Below are positions 1 through 8,128 of a stretch of 64,000 bases of DNA, in pieces. Position 1 is the stretch's first letter. Each line of letters begins with the position of its first letter. The notes beneath the pieces are model-generated. The model was not told the DNA's origin, did not search any database, and worked only from the letters and a program-made list of their open reading frames with translations. The DNA is from Sporomusa termitida (lineage in GTDB: Bacteria; Bacillota; Negativicutes; Sporomusales; Sporomusaceae), in contig NZ_CP036259.1 of the NCBI RefSeq assembly GCF_007641255.1, positions 3,908,501-3,972,500 of the forward strand, read 5' to 3'. A program made the position numbers and the translations under genes.

Positions 1-40
1 CCCCCAGCGGTATAATGAGTAGTTTGTCGTTCTTTTTCAA
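1..40 (-). CDS. 5' end of an unidentified gene, cut by the window edge
   Basis: On the minus strand a GGAGG site (44-48 region) is followed six bases later by TTG and an open frame reading MKKNDKLLIIPLG to the window edge. Only 13 codons are visible, so the product cannot be named. A promoter and a hairpin leader lie just upstream, which supports a real start here. Confidence 0.5.
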   Translation of the reverse strand, partial: MKKNDKLLIIPLG

Positions 41-89
41 CTGAAACCTCCAATAATTAATTTATTCTTTTTATTCTTTGACAAAATTA

Positions 90-121
90 GAAACTAGGAC
101 CCCGACAGGCCCTAGTTTTAC
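90..121 (-). terminator. hairpin in the leader of the edge gene
   Basis: AAACTAGG pairs with CCTAGTTT around a 12-16 base loop. It lies between the promoter at 188-216 and the TTG start at 40, so it may be an attenuator of that gene. Without a clean U-tract the termination role is uncertain. Confidence 0.4.
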
Positions 122-187
122 GCAACGTTACATTGTCATCCGCACCATCTGAGCAAAATTAACGCCGGTCACTAACTAGTATCTTTT

Positions 188-216
188 ATTATATACAACC
201 AGCCCGCGTTTTGCAA
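188..216 (-). promoter_or_regulatory. sigma-70 type promoter for the edge gene
   Basis: Minus strand TTGCAA, 17-base spacer, then TATAAT. It sits just after the LysR gene and reads towards the gene starting at 40, giving a leader of about 140 nt. Confidence 0.5.
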
Positions 217-223
217 ATAGTCG

Positions 224-1102
224 TTATTCCTGTTTTATAAAAGCAATCAGCTCCCGGGCGGCATGCGACAAATACCGGCCTTTTTTCCAGGCCATGGCCA
301 GCTGCAGATAGAGCTGGGGATCAGCCATCGGCAGCGTAGTAAAGCTATCGGGGTTAAGTTCCCGGCAAACCTTGCCCGGGAGTAATGCCACCCCCAGGCG
401 GGCGGCAACAATCTGAGTCATAAGTTCCTGCTGCGATGTCTCAAAAATAATATGGGGTATAAAACCGGCTGCTTTACAGCGCTCAATAATTTTGTCATGC
501 AGGATATAGTCATTGCTGTATAACACAAACTGCTCATCCTTCAGGTCCTGATAGGCAATCACGCTCCTGCCGGCCAGGGGATGCTGCGGATGCATAACAA
601 TATTAAGCCTGTCCCGGACAAAAGAGAGCTTTTCATACAGTTCTTCCTCTTCACAGGGTACATAGATGATCCCCATATCCAGGGTGCCGTCCTGAATTCC
701 CAGCTCAATCTTCTTGGAACCGTATTCATAAAGCTTTATCTGGATATTGGGATATTCATTCTTAAATTGCCCCAGTGACTGGGCAAAGTCACTGACGCCG
801 GTAATCGGTGGCAAGCCGATATGAATTTTGCCTGTTTGCAGCTTCGTTATGCCCTTCAGCTGTACATTGATGTTGAGAAAAGAGGACACAATCTGCTGCG
901 CTTGCTCCAGGATTGCTTCACCGGCATCGGTGAGTTCAACAATCTTAGTATTGCGGTAGAATAATGTCGAACCAAGCTGCGTTTCCAGATCTTTAATCGT
1001 CTTGCTGATGGAAGGCTGGGAAACATGCAGGGTTTCGGCCGCTTTGCTGAAGCTTCTCTGCCGGGCAACCTCAATAAAATATTCCAATTGTCTTATATCC
1101 AC
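224..1102 (-). CDS. LysR-family transcriptional regulator
   Basis: A DNA-binding regulator of about 292 residues. Residues 1-60 form the winged helix-turn-helix (DIRQLEYFIEVAR, then SFSKAAETLHVSQPSISK), and the rest is the periplasmic-binding-like effector domain with the usual GKIHIGLPP entry. An ATG at 1117 is in frame, but GGAGAG lies 7 bases before the GTG at 1102, and a protein opening M-D-I-R-Q-L is typical of the family, so GTG is preferred. The effector is not evident. It is divergent from the small peptide gene at 1344 and followed by the edge gene at 1-40, either of which could be its target. Confidence 0.9.
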   Translation of the reverse strand: MDIRQLEYFIEVARQRSFSKAAETLHVSQPSISKTIKDLETQLGSTLFYRNTKIVELTDAGEAILEQAQQIVSSFLNINVQLKGITKLQTGKIHIGLPPITGVSDFAQSLGQFKNEYPNIQIKLYEYGSKKIELGIQDGTLDMGIIYVPCEEEELYEKLSFVRDRLNIVMHPQHPLAGRSVIAYQDLKDEQFVLYSNDYILHDKIIERCKAAGFIPHIIFETSQQELMTQIVAARLGVALLPGKVCRELNPDSFTTLPMADPQLYLQLAMAWKKGRYLSHAARELIAFIKQE

Positions 1103-1230
1103 GTAATTTCTCTCCATTTTCCTTCACTATTAAAAATTCCTTGCGTTAATAATGATGCATATTTTCCGGCCTGTAAGTATAGACTGTTCCATAAATCACA
1201 TATTTTTTATTTACGAAATCTAAAAAGCAA

Positions 1231-1259
1231 TTGACGTTTACAGCTATATTGACTATTAT
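1231..1259 (+). promoter_or_regulatory. promoter upstream of the 22-residue peptide
   Basis: TTGACG, 17-base spacer, TATTAT. It points at the small open frame at 1344, leaving an AT-rich leader of about 75 nt. Confidence 0.5.
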
Positions 1260-1343
1260 ACTATTATTATCAAAGTTTGTGGATAATAATACTTTATTGT
1301 CGAATAATGCAATAGTTTAATTATAAATGAAGGGAGAATACCT

Positions 1344-1412
1344 TTGAAAGAGTTATTGCAATGTATAGCTATTATATCTTTAATGTTGTTAATGCCGCTG
1401 ATATTTAACTAA
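1344..1412 (+). CDS. possible 22-residue hydrophobic peptide
   Basis: A TTG start 7 bases after AAGGGAG opens a 22-codon frame closed by two consecutive TAA codons. After the first lysine and glutamate the product is almost wholly apolar (CIAIISLMLLMPLIF), enough for one membrane helix. A promoter at 1231-1259 supports transcription. No family is recognised. It could be a small membrane protein, a leader peptide or chance; strong Shine-Dalgarno, promoter and double stop argue against chance. Confidence 0.4.
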   Translation: MKELLQCIAIISLMLLMPLIFN

Positions 1413-1496
1413 TAACTAGGTGCCTGTTTCTATTTATTAAAAGGGTTACATTCTCACCTTGCCTTATTTATGGCTTGGTGTCTATTTTTTTATGCA

Positions 1497-1539
1497 GAAA
1501 AAGCCCAGGCAGCAGAATTTTTGCTGCCACCTGAGCTTG
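1497..1539 (-). terminator. terminator of the arsA/arsB-like operon
   Basis: Minus strand stem GCTCAGG(T)GGCAGCA with TGCTGCCTGGGC, followed by TTTTT. It lies about 100 bases past the stop of the second CobT-like gene. Confidence 0.7.
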
Positions 1540-1639
1540 TTAGGGGTTACCAGGGCTTCCGCCCGGTAGCTTTTATCTGCTTGACAAAACCCGCGGCCTT
1601 CGGTTAAGCCTGGGCTTTACCTGGCGGGAAGCCAGCCTG

Positions 1640-2680
1640 CTAATCCTTAACCTCCTTGTTCTGCTTTAACGCCCCCGGACCGTCCTGAGCAACAGCAACC
1701 TCGGCTTCGCCGAAGGTCTTCATATCATTGATCACATGCTCGGAAGCCTTGACAAGGGACAGGCCGAGAGCGGCGCCGACGCCTTCGCCCAAAGCGATAT
1801 CCAGCTTAAGATAGGCCGGTATCCCGATCAGCGCCAGGGCGGTCTGATGGGCAGGCTCCACAGCAAAGTGCGAGCCTAGCAAATAATGCTTCACGGCCGG
1901 CGCCAGCCTGGTGGCAATGAGTGCGGCCGCACTTGTGGCCAGGCCGTCCAGGACAACGGCGGTCCGGTGAGCAGCTGCCCCCAGGATGACACCGGTCAGG
2001 CCGGCAATGGCCAGACTGCCGGTTTTGCTGACAACATCCAGGGGATCTGCCGGCTCAGGCTGATTGACAGCTAAGGCTCTCTGCACAATCTCGCTCAGCA
2101 GACTGCCTGCTTCAGTCCAGGCCTTGTCACTATAACAGGCAATCACGGCCGTACCCGGCGCAGTGCCGCCCAGCCCCATTTCGCCCAGGCCCAGCACCCT
2201 GGCCCCTTGTGCGGCTTCCGCGCGGGCCAGGGCGATGCCGGTCTCCAGGGCCTGAATCGCCTGCTGCCGCGTCATTGCCGGCCCCCGCGTAATATCACCG
2301 GTACCGTAAGCTATTTTTTTATGGCAGATCTGCGGCCAGTGCGTCAGTTCGGCCGCAACCCCGATATCCACGACAACCGTCCGGGCCTGAACATGCCCGG
2401 CAAACGTCGTCAGCGGCGACCGGCCGCGGCAGAAATTCTCAATCCTGCCGGCAGTTGGCTGGCCGGCGGCGGCAACACCATTATCAGCCGCCATGACAAT
2501 AATACTTTTCCCCAGGCTCCGGGGCCGGGGGTTGCCGGTAATGCCTGCCAGCTGACAGGCTATATGCTCAAAGGAATATAGACTGTTGAGAGGCTTGGTC
2601 AGGTTATCCAGCCGCAGCTGACACTTCTCCATCGCCGCGGCATCAAGGGGTTTGATTTGGCTAATCGTATTCTCAAGCAT
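1640..2680 (-). CDS. arsB: CobT-family phosphoribosyltransferase, second of a tandem pair (ArsB-like)
   Basis: A 346-residue nicotinate mononucleotide:base phosphoribosyltransferase, which activates the lower ligand of cobamides. CobT hallmarks are the N-terminal LTKPLNSL segment, the GMSL/GMGL-like glycine stretches (LGLGEMGLGGTAPGTA) and the C-terminal LGEGVGAAL with the conserved glutamate. Its start overlaps the stop of the preceding paralogue by 8 bases and has GGGAGG upstream, so the two are probably translationally coupled. In Sporomusa ovata such a tandem pair, ArsA and ArsB, acts as a heterodimer attaching phenol or p-cresol. Assignment as ArsB rests on gene order and duplication, not on a specificity residue seen here. 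Confidence 0.85.
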   Translation of the reverse strand: MLENTISQIKPLDAAAMEKCQLRLDNLTKPLNSLYSFEHIACQLAGITGNPRPRSLGKSIIVMAADNGVAAAGQPTAGRIENFCRGRSPLTTFAGHVQARTVVVDIGVAAELTHWPQICHKKIAYGTGDITRGPAMTRQQAIQALETGIALARAEAAQGARVLGLGEMGLGGTAPGTAVIACYSDKAWTEAGSLLSEIVQRALAVNQPEPADPLDVVSKTGSLAIAGLTGVILGAAAHRTAVVLDGLATSAAALIATRLAPAVKHYLLGSHFAVEPAHQTALALIGIPAYLKLDIALGEGVGAALGLSLVKASEHVINDMKTFGEAEVAVAQDGPGALKQNKEVKD

Positions 2681-3713
2681 TCGACTGACCTCCCAGGTTA
2701 TTCAGCATATTAACTGTCGCCGTCAGCATATCCACCACGACCGAAGCCCCAATCGCTTCGCCCAGGCGAACCCCCATATCCAGGCAGGCTTCCAGATTAA
2801 GATGCCCCAAAGCAATGATATGGGCCGGTTCCCCGGACAGATGGGAAGCAAACATATATTCCTTGCTCAGGGGATGGATCGCATTGGCGATCAACGCCGC
2901 CGCCGTGGTATTGAGACCGTCAATCACAACCGCACAGCGGTTGGCGGCACAGCCCAGAACAATACCGGCCAGCGCCCCGATCTCAAAGCCCCCCACCTTG
3001 GATAAAACATCGATGCCGTCGCCGGCGTCAGGCTGGTTCAGGGCCAGCGCCCGGCGGACAATATCCATCTTAACCTGCAAACGGCTGTCCGATATCCCGG
3101 TGCCCCGGCCGGTCACCTGCTCCGGCGACAGACCGGTAAAGGCCCCGACAATCGCAGCGCTGGCGGTTGTGTTGCCAATGCCCATCTCCCCCAGGCTAAA
3201 GCAGTTATAGCCCTGCCGGACCCGGTCATTGACGATGTCGATGCCTGTTTCGATTGCCTGTACAGCCTGCTGCCGGGTCATAGCCGGCCCCTGGGTAAAA
3301 TCCTGCGTCCCATAGGCTATTTTCCGGTGCCACAACCCCGGCACATGCGACATATCGCCGGCCACGCCCATATCGACAACAACCATGTCGGCGCCGCAAA
3401 AATTAGCAAAGGCATTGGCGCTGCCGCCCTTGGAAATCAGATAATTGGCCGTCATATGAATGGTGGTTTCCACCGGATATGCACTAATCCCCTGTCTGGC
3501 TACCCCATGATCGGCCGAGGCCACCACCATGCAGGCCCGGGGAATGTCAGGCTGCAGCCGGCCGGTTATCGCCGCATACTGCCGTACCATTTGCTCCAGA
3601 CGGCCCAGACTGCCGGCCGGCCGCAGCAGCCTGTCCAGTTTTTCCTGTACCTGCTGCCCAATCACAGGTTCCGGTGCCGTAATGCGCAATAACGTCTCGT
3701 GTAGTAAACTCAT
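2673..3713 (-). CDS. arsA: CobT-family phosphoribosyltransferase, first of a tandem pair (ArsA-like)
   Basis: A 346-residue paralogue of the following gene. It carries the CobT pattern LDRLLRPAGSLGRLE near the start, ASADHGVARQGISAYP, the glycine-rich FSLGEMGIGNTTASAA, and VRLGEAIGAS with the presumed catalytic glutamate. The start at 3713 is chosen because a G-rich site precedes it and CobT alignments start here; an in-frame ATG at 3794 would place translation inside the terminator. It is the first gene behind a cobalamin riboswitch, so expression should fall when cobamide is plentiful. A plain tandem of two DMB-specific CobT enzymes is possible, but the heterodimeric ArsAB reading fits better. 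Confidence 0.87.
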   Translation of the reverse strand: MSLLHETLLRITAPEPVIGQQVQEKLDRLLRPAGSLGRLEQMVRQYAAITGRLQPDIPRACMVVASADHGVARQGISAYPVETTIHMTANYLISKGGSANAFANFCGADMVVVDMGVAGDMSHVPGLWHRKIAYGTQDFTQGPAMTRQQAVQAIETGIDIVNDRVRQGYNCFSLGEMGIGNTTASAAIVGAFTGLSPEQVTGRGTGISDSRLQVKMDIVRRALALNQPDAGDGIDVLSKVGGFEIGALAGIVLGCAANRCAVVIDGLNTTAAALIANAIHPLSKEYMFASHLSGEPAHIIALGHLNLEACLDMGVRLGEAIGASVVVDMLTATVNMLNNLGGQSNA

Positions 3714-3738
3714 AATAACCCCCCATTTTAGTACAACA

Positions 3739-3790
3739 ATCAGGCAAAAACAAAGGGCTTTTCTGGGTAATCCCAAAAAAGCCCTCTTTT
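3739..3790 (-). terminator. riboswitch-controlled intrinsic terminator
   Basis: Minus strand AGGGCTTTTTTGGG and CCCAGAAAAGCCCT form a long stem followed by TTGTTTTT. It lies between the B12 aptamer and the arsA-like start, as expected for transcriptional control. Confidence 0.8.
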
Positions 3791-3810
3791 CCATGAAGGT
3801 GGTATAACGG

Positions 3811-3990
3811 TATTAAGGCAGGTCTCCTGGCTCCCGGTTCATCAACACTTACGCCTTCCCCTTGCGAGTGGCATCGGTAAGGTCTTCCCGGTACAGTGGC
3901 GGGCCCGCGCCTACATACGGAATCATTCCGTACTCGGACTTCCCTATTCTCCCCCGGCACGCGGGGGCACCTCAACCGTGAATATATATA
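3811..3990 (-). promoter_or_regulatory. cobalamin (B12) riboswitch
   Basis: Read on the minus strand, the region has the hallmarks of the B12 aptamer: GAGGTGCC early, GGGAAG, GCCACTG in the core, and the B12 box AGCCAGGAGACCTGCC at 3816-3832. It is followed by a terminator and then the two CobT-like genes. Established for the class: cobamide binding favours termination. Confidence 0.95.
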
Positions 3991-4002
3991 ATGTTCACCG
4001 TC

Positions 4003-4032
4003 ATTATAGCAGACGGTCCGGAAAGCCGTCAA
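4003..4032 (-). promoter_or_regulatory. promoter of the riboswitch-arsA/arsB transcript
   Basis: Minus strand TTGACG (4027-4032), 18-base spacer, TATAAT (4003-4008), directly upstream of the aptamer. It begins about 20 bases past the uxaA stop, so the cobamide genes have their own promoter. Confidence 0.75.
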
Positions 4033-4053
4033 TGGCTAAAAACCTAAAACCGG

Positions 4054-5538
4054 CTACAGAGTGACCCCGTTTTTAAAGATCGCAATCTCCCGGAACCCCA
4101 TTTTTTCCGCCTGCGTCTGCCGGCCGGAAGCCACCGCCAGCACATAGTCGACAAACAGATCGGCCAGCGGCTCCAGCTTCATGCCGGTCAGCAGCCGGCC
4201 GGCATCAAAATCCATCCAGTTGCGTTTTTTACTAAACAATTCACTGTTTGTCGCCACCTTGACGGTCGGCACAACGGTTCCCAGCGGCGTACCGCGTCCG
4301 GTGGTAAACAGGATCATATGACAGCCGGCAGCAGCCAGCACCGTTGTCGCCACCCCGTCATTGCCGGGACCGCTTAACAGGTTTAACCCCCGGGTTTTAA
4401 CCTGCTCTCCATAGTTCAGGACATCAGTCACGCTGCTGGTGCCGCCTTTTTGCGTACAGCCCAGCGATTTGTCCTCAAGGCTGGAGATGCCGCCCTGCTT
4501 GTTGCCCGGGGACGGGTTCTCATAAATAGCTTGGTTATGGGCGGCAAAGTATTCTTTGAAACCATTAATCAGCCGCACGGTTTTTTCAAAAACCTCCCGA
4601 TTCGCGGCCCTGTTCATTAGAATCGTCTCGGCCCCGAACATTTCCGGCACTTCGCTTAATACGGTAGTGCCGCCCATGGCGGTCAGCCGGTCGGAAAAAG
4701 CCCCGACCAGCGGGTTGGCGGTAATGCCGGAAAAGCCGTCTGAGCCGCCGCATTTAAGACCGATGATCAGTTCCGAGGCCGGGCAGTCCTGCCGGGAAAA
4801 CTGCCGGGCGTAGCCGGCGAGTTCGCCGATAAGCCGCACCCCTTCGGCGATTTCATCCTCAACCGCCTGGGCTTCCAGAAACTTTACCCGGTCCGGGTTG
4901 TAGCTGCCCAACACCTTTTTAAACTCCCCGATATTGTTGTTTTCGCAGCCCAGCCCCAGCACCAGCACGGCCCCGGCATTGGGATGCGCAACCAGATCGG
5001 CCAGAATCCGCTGGGTCGTCAGCTGATCCTCGCCCATTTGCGAACAGCCATAAGGATGCTTAAGTTCAAAGATACCGTCAATATGTTCCATACCGCCATA
5101 TTCCCGGGCCGCCTGCCGGGCAATCAGCTCGGCATTCTTGTTGACACAGCCGACGGTCGGCACAATCCAGATCTCGTTGCGGATGCCGACTTTGCCGTCC
5201 GGACGGCAGTAGCCCTGAAACATTTTGGCGGCCGCCGGCCTTAGTTCCGTAAGTTCGGGCTTATATTCATAGGCCAGAATCTCCCCCAGGCCGGTGGTCA
5301 GGTTATGGGTATGGACCCAGTCGCCGGCCTTGATATCGGCGGCGGCAATACCGATAGGAAAACCATATTTAATAATTTTCTGGCCGGCGGCAATATAGCC
5401 GAGCGCAATCTTATGGCCTTTGTCAACCGCCACCGCCGCCCGCAGGCACTGGCCGTTGATTGCCAATTCCTCACCGGCCGCAACCGGCGCCAGGGTGACG
5501 GCCACATTGTCATTGGCCTGAATTTGTAACAACGCCAT
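4054..5538 (-). CDS. uxaA: altronate dehydratase
   Basis: A 494-residue enzyme that converts D-altronate to 2-keto-3-deoxy-D-gluconate. The first 90 or so residues form the SAF domain, and the remainder is the UxaA/GarD domain with GYCRPDGKVGIRN, KHPYGCSQ, GLGCENNN and LKCGGSDGFSGITANP. The start at 5538 follows GGAGGAATAGCA. It is the last gene of the operon read from the sigma-54 promoter near 11130, 23 bases after uxaB. No KDG kinase or aldolase is in the window, so lower steps are encoded elsewhere. Confidence 0.93.
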   Translation of the reverse strand: MALLQIQANDNVAVTLAPVAAGEELAINGQCLRAAVAVDKGHKIALGYIAAGQKIIKYGFPIGIAAADIKAGDWVHTHNLTTGLGEILAYEYKPELTELRPAAAKMFQGYCRPDGKVGIRNEIWIVPTVGCVNKNAELIARQAAREYGGMEHIDGIFELKHPYGCSQMGEDQLTTQRILADLVAHPNAGAVLVLGLGCENNNIGEFKKVLGSYNPDRVKFLEAQAVEDEIAEGVRLIGELAGYARQFSRQDCPASELIIGLKCGGSDGFSGITANPLVGAFSDRLTAMGGTTVLSEVPEMFGAETILMNRAANREVFEKTVRLINGFKEYFAAHNQAIYENPSPGNKQGGISSLEDKSLGCTQKGGTSSVTDVLNYGEQVKTRGLNLLSGPGNDGVATTVLAAAGCHMILFTTGRGTPLGTVVPTVKVATNSELFSKKRNWMDFDAGRLLTGMKLEPLADLFVDYVLAVASGRQTQAEKMGFREIAIFKNGVTL

Positions 5539-5561
5539 TGCTATTCCTCCAACCGCTTCGG

Positions 5562-7079
5562 CTATTCGACTAATTGGGCCACAGTAGCCTGGATACCGTG
5601 CTCGCAAATATCGTAAAGATACGCGGCAATCATCGGCGTGAGACCGGGAACCGCCGTAAGATCAGTACCCCAGATGCCGGTATTGCCCAAAATCGCCTGG
5701 GCTACTTTGGCGGCACTTTGGGCGCTGCCGTCATAGTCCCGCCAGGCGGCAGCACAGAATTCCAGAGTCGGCAAATCGTCTTTCATAATAAACTCGCCGG
5801 CTGCGCGCTGGGCTTTCATGGCCGAGCCGTCAATAACGCCGTCTTTGTAAACGGTAATCAGGGCCGCCAGCGAGAATACCAGCTTCTCAGACAGTACGCC
5901 GTTCTGCTGGTAGTAAGCAAGCAGTGACGGCAGATTCCTGGTTTTGAACTTGGCGGACGAGTTAAGCAGAATACTAAGCAGATAATGCTTAATAAAAGGA
6001 TTCTCAAACCGTTCAATCACACTGCCGGCGAAATCGCTCAGCATCTCCCGGTCCAGGTTAATCGACGGGACAATCTCCTCCCAGATAACCTGGCGGATAA
6101 ACTTCCCCATCACCGGATGATCCATCATCTCTTTGACCGCCTCCAGCCCGTACAGATAAGCCACCGGCACCGACGCGGTGTGCGCGCCGTTCAGGATGCG
6201 GACCTTACGGGTGCGGTACGGCGACATATCGTTGGTCCAGATCACATTCAGGCCGGTTTTGGCAAAAGGCAGGCGCTCAGCTAATGCCGCCGGCCCCTCA
6301 ATAACCCATAAATGGAATAATTCTCCCGTAGTTAACAACCGGTCCTGATACCCCAGATACTGTTCCAGTTCCCCCGCTTCCTCCCTGGGGTAACCGGTGA
6401 CAACCCGGTCCACCAGCGTATTCACAAACGTATTGTGCTCCGACACCCAGGCTGCGAAGGCCGCCGGCAGGCCCCATTCCCGGGCCAGGCGCAGCACAAT
6501 GGCCTGCAGCTGTTCCCCGTTGCGCTCGATCAGCTCGCAAGGCAGAATGACCATGCCCTTGGCCGCCTCACCCTGAAAATGCTGAAAGCGGTGATACAGG
6601 TAGACAGTCAGTTTGCCGGGGAAAGAAACAGGCGGCAGCTTGTCGGGGCGGTCCGCCGGGTCATAGATAATACCGGCTTCCGTTGTATTGGAAACGACAA
6701 ATTCAATGGCCGGGTTCTCCGCACACGCCAGGCAGGCCGCCCAGTCTGTATAGGGATTGATCCCCCGGCTGACAGAGCTTATCAGTTCTTTTTGCTCAAC
6801 AATCCGGCCCGCCTGCAGGCCCCGCAGCAGCAGGGTATATAACCCGTCCTGCTCATTAATGCTGCCGGCCAGCCCGTCGGCAATCGGCTGAACCACTACA
6901 ATCCGGCCGTTGAATAAGCCCTGCTTGTTCAGCCGGTGAATCATCCAGTCCACAAAAGCCCGTAAAAAGTTACCCTCGCCAAACTGAATAACCCGTTCCG
7001 GCAAATGACTGGCGGCAAACACCTCCAGGTCGGCCGGCGGCTGCAGGTTTGCCAAAGTTGCTGCGTTTAATTGGTTCAT
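5562..7079 (-). CDS. uxaB: tagaturonate reductase (altronate oxidoreductase)
   Basis: A 505-residue member of the polyol (mannitol-type) dehydrogenase family. The N-terminal RVIQFGEGNFLRAFVDWMI is the nucleotide-binding signature typical of UxaB, and VRILNGAHTA with the following C-terminal helical domain is also characteristic. It interconverts D-tagaturonate and D-altronate with NAD(H). The start at 7079 (MNQLNAATL) has GGGAGTG upstream. Position between the dehydrogenase and uxaA places it mid-pathway. A fructuronate reductase (UxuB) is less likely beside UxaA. Confidence 0.9.
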   Translation of the reverse strand: MNQLNAATLANLQPPADLEVFAASHLPERVIQFGEGNFLRAFVDWMIHRLNKQGLFNGRIVVVQPIADGLAGSINEQDGLYTLLLRGLQAGRIVEQKELISSVSRGINPYTDWAACLACAENPAIEFVVSNTTEAGIIYDPADRPDKLPPVSFPGKLTVYLYHRFQHFQGEAAKGMVILPCELIERNGEQLQAIVLRLAREWGLPAAFAAWVSEHNTFVNTLVDRVVTGYPREEAGELEQYLGYQDRLLTTGELFHLWVIEGPAALAERLPFAKTGLNVIWTNDMSPYRTRKVRILNGAHTASVPVAYLYGLEAVKEMMDHPVMGKFIRQVIWEEIVPSINLDREMLSDFAGSVIERFENPFIKHYLLSILLNSSAKFKTRNLPSLLAYYQQNGVLSEKLVFSLAALITVYKDGVIDGSAMKAQRAAGEFIMKDDLPTLEFCAAAWRDYDGSAQSAAKVAQAILGNTGIWGTDLTAVPGLTPMIAAYLYDICEHGIQATVAQLVE

Positions 7080-7101
7080 CTTCTTCACTCCCGCTATTGA
7101 A

Positions 7102-8115
7102 TTAGAACAGGCCAATGACCTTAAGGTAACGCTCCGGATGCTCGGAGATATCCTTAACCGTAGCCGGAATCTCCTCTACAGAGACTGTTTTCGTGACAAG
7201 GGCGGCCACATCGACTTTTTTCCCGGCAATCAGGCGCAGGCTTTCCGGGAACATGCCCACACTGTTACGGGAACCGACAATTGTCAGCTCTTTTTTGGTA
7301 AACAGGGCTGTCGGCAGCGGAATTTCATTCTTAGGCCAGCCGACAAAGGAAATCCGTCCGGCATAGGACACATAATCAATCGTACTGCGAATGGCGCGGG
7401 CATCCCCTGAGGCCTCGATGACAACCTCGGCCATACGCTGATTGGTGATTGTCTGAATCTCCTTAACCGCATCACCGGCAACAGGATTAACCGTGTGCCG
7501 GATTCCCAACTGCCGCGCCAGGGCCAGTCTCTCCTCCACCGGATCGACAACAATCGGGATCGCCCCTAAGGTCAGCGCATATTGGGCCGCCAGCAGACCG
7601 ATGGGGCCGCAGCCGGTAATCACCACATGCTCGCCGGCCTGCGTCTTGGGCTGGGTAACCGCATGCATGGAAATAACCAGCGGCTCGGCCATCGGCAGAA
7701 TATCCCAGGGAATATCATCAGGTGCTTTATGCACCAGGTGCCGGGGATGGGAAAAATACTGGGCCATACCGCCGTCAATATGTACCCCCAGCACCGTCAG
7801 ATTCTCACAGCAGTTCGTGTGGCCGATCGAACACGGGTAGCAGTGGCCGCAATACACATAGGGTTCAAGAATAACCCGGTCCCCCACGGCAAAATTGGTT
7901 TCATCCGCCGGGATTTCGATAATTTCACCGGCAATCTCGTGACCAATGATCCGTGGATAGGAAACCAGCGGATTGGTACCGCGATAGGCGCCGATATCGG
8001 AGCCGCAAATACCGGCACTGCGGACCGCAATCAGAAGCTCGTCCCGGCCGCGCTGCGGCTTTTCAATCTCCGCGATTTTAATATCGCCGGGGTTTTGTAA
8101 ATATACAGCTTGCAT
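7102..8115 (-). CDS. zinc-dependent hexonate 5-dehydrogenase, LgoD/RspB-like
   Basis: A 337-residue medium-chain dehydrogenase. The catalytic zinc site is read from GICGSD and GHEIAGE, the structural zinc from CGHCYPCSIGHTNC, and NAD binding from ITGCGPIGLLA. Segments CCENLTVLGVHIDGG and GSRNSVGMFPESLRLI resemble E. coli L-galactonate oxidoreductase, which makes D-tagaturonate, the substrate of the next gene uxaB. L-gulonate 5-dehydrogenase is the main alternative. The start at 8115 follows AAAGGAGTG. Family is clear; the exact sugar acid is inferred from context. Confidence 0.85.
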   Translation of the reverse strand: MQAVYLQNPGDIKIAEIEKPQRGRDELLIAVRSAGICGSDIGAYRGTNPLVSYPRIIGHEIAGEIIEIPADETNFAVGDRVILEPYVYCGHCYPCSIGHTNCCENLTVLGVHIDGGMAQYFSHPRHLVHKAPDDIPWDILPMAEPLVISMHAVTQPKTQAGEHVVITGCGPIGLLAAQYALTLGAIPIVVDPVEERLALARQLGIRHTVNPVAGDAVKEIQTITNQRMAEVVIEASGDARAIRSTIDYVSYAGRISFVGWPKNEIPLPTALFTKKELTIVGSRNSVGMFPESLRLIAGKKVDVAALVTKTVSVEEIPATVKDISEHPERYLKVIGLF

Positions 8116-8128
8116 GTAAAACACTCCT

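Noticed and set aside
2815-3210. Plus-strand frames opposite the CobT-like genes
   Set aside because: They are antisense shadows of well-supported genes, without ribosome sites; the same applies to most frames opposite the long minus-strand genes.
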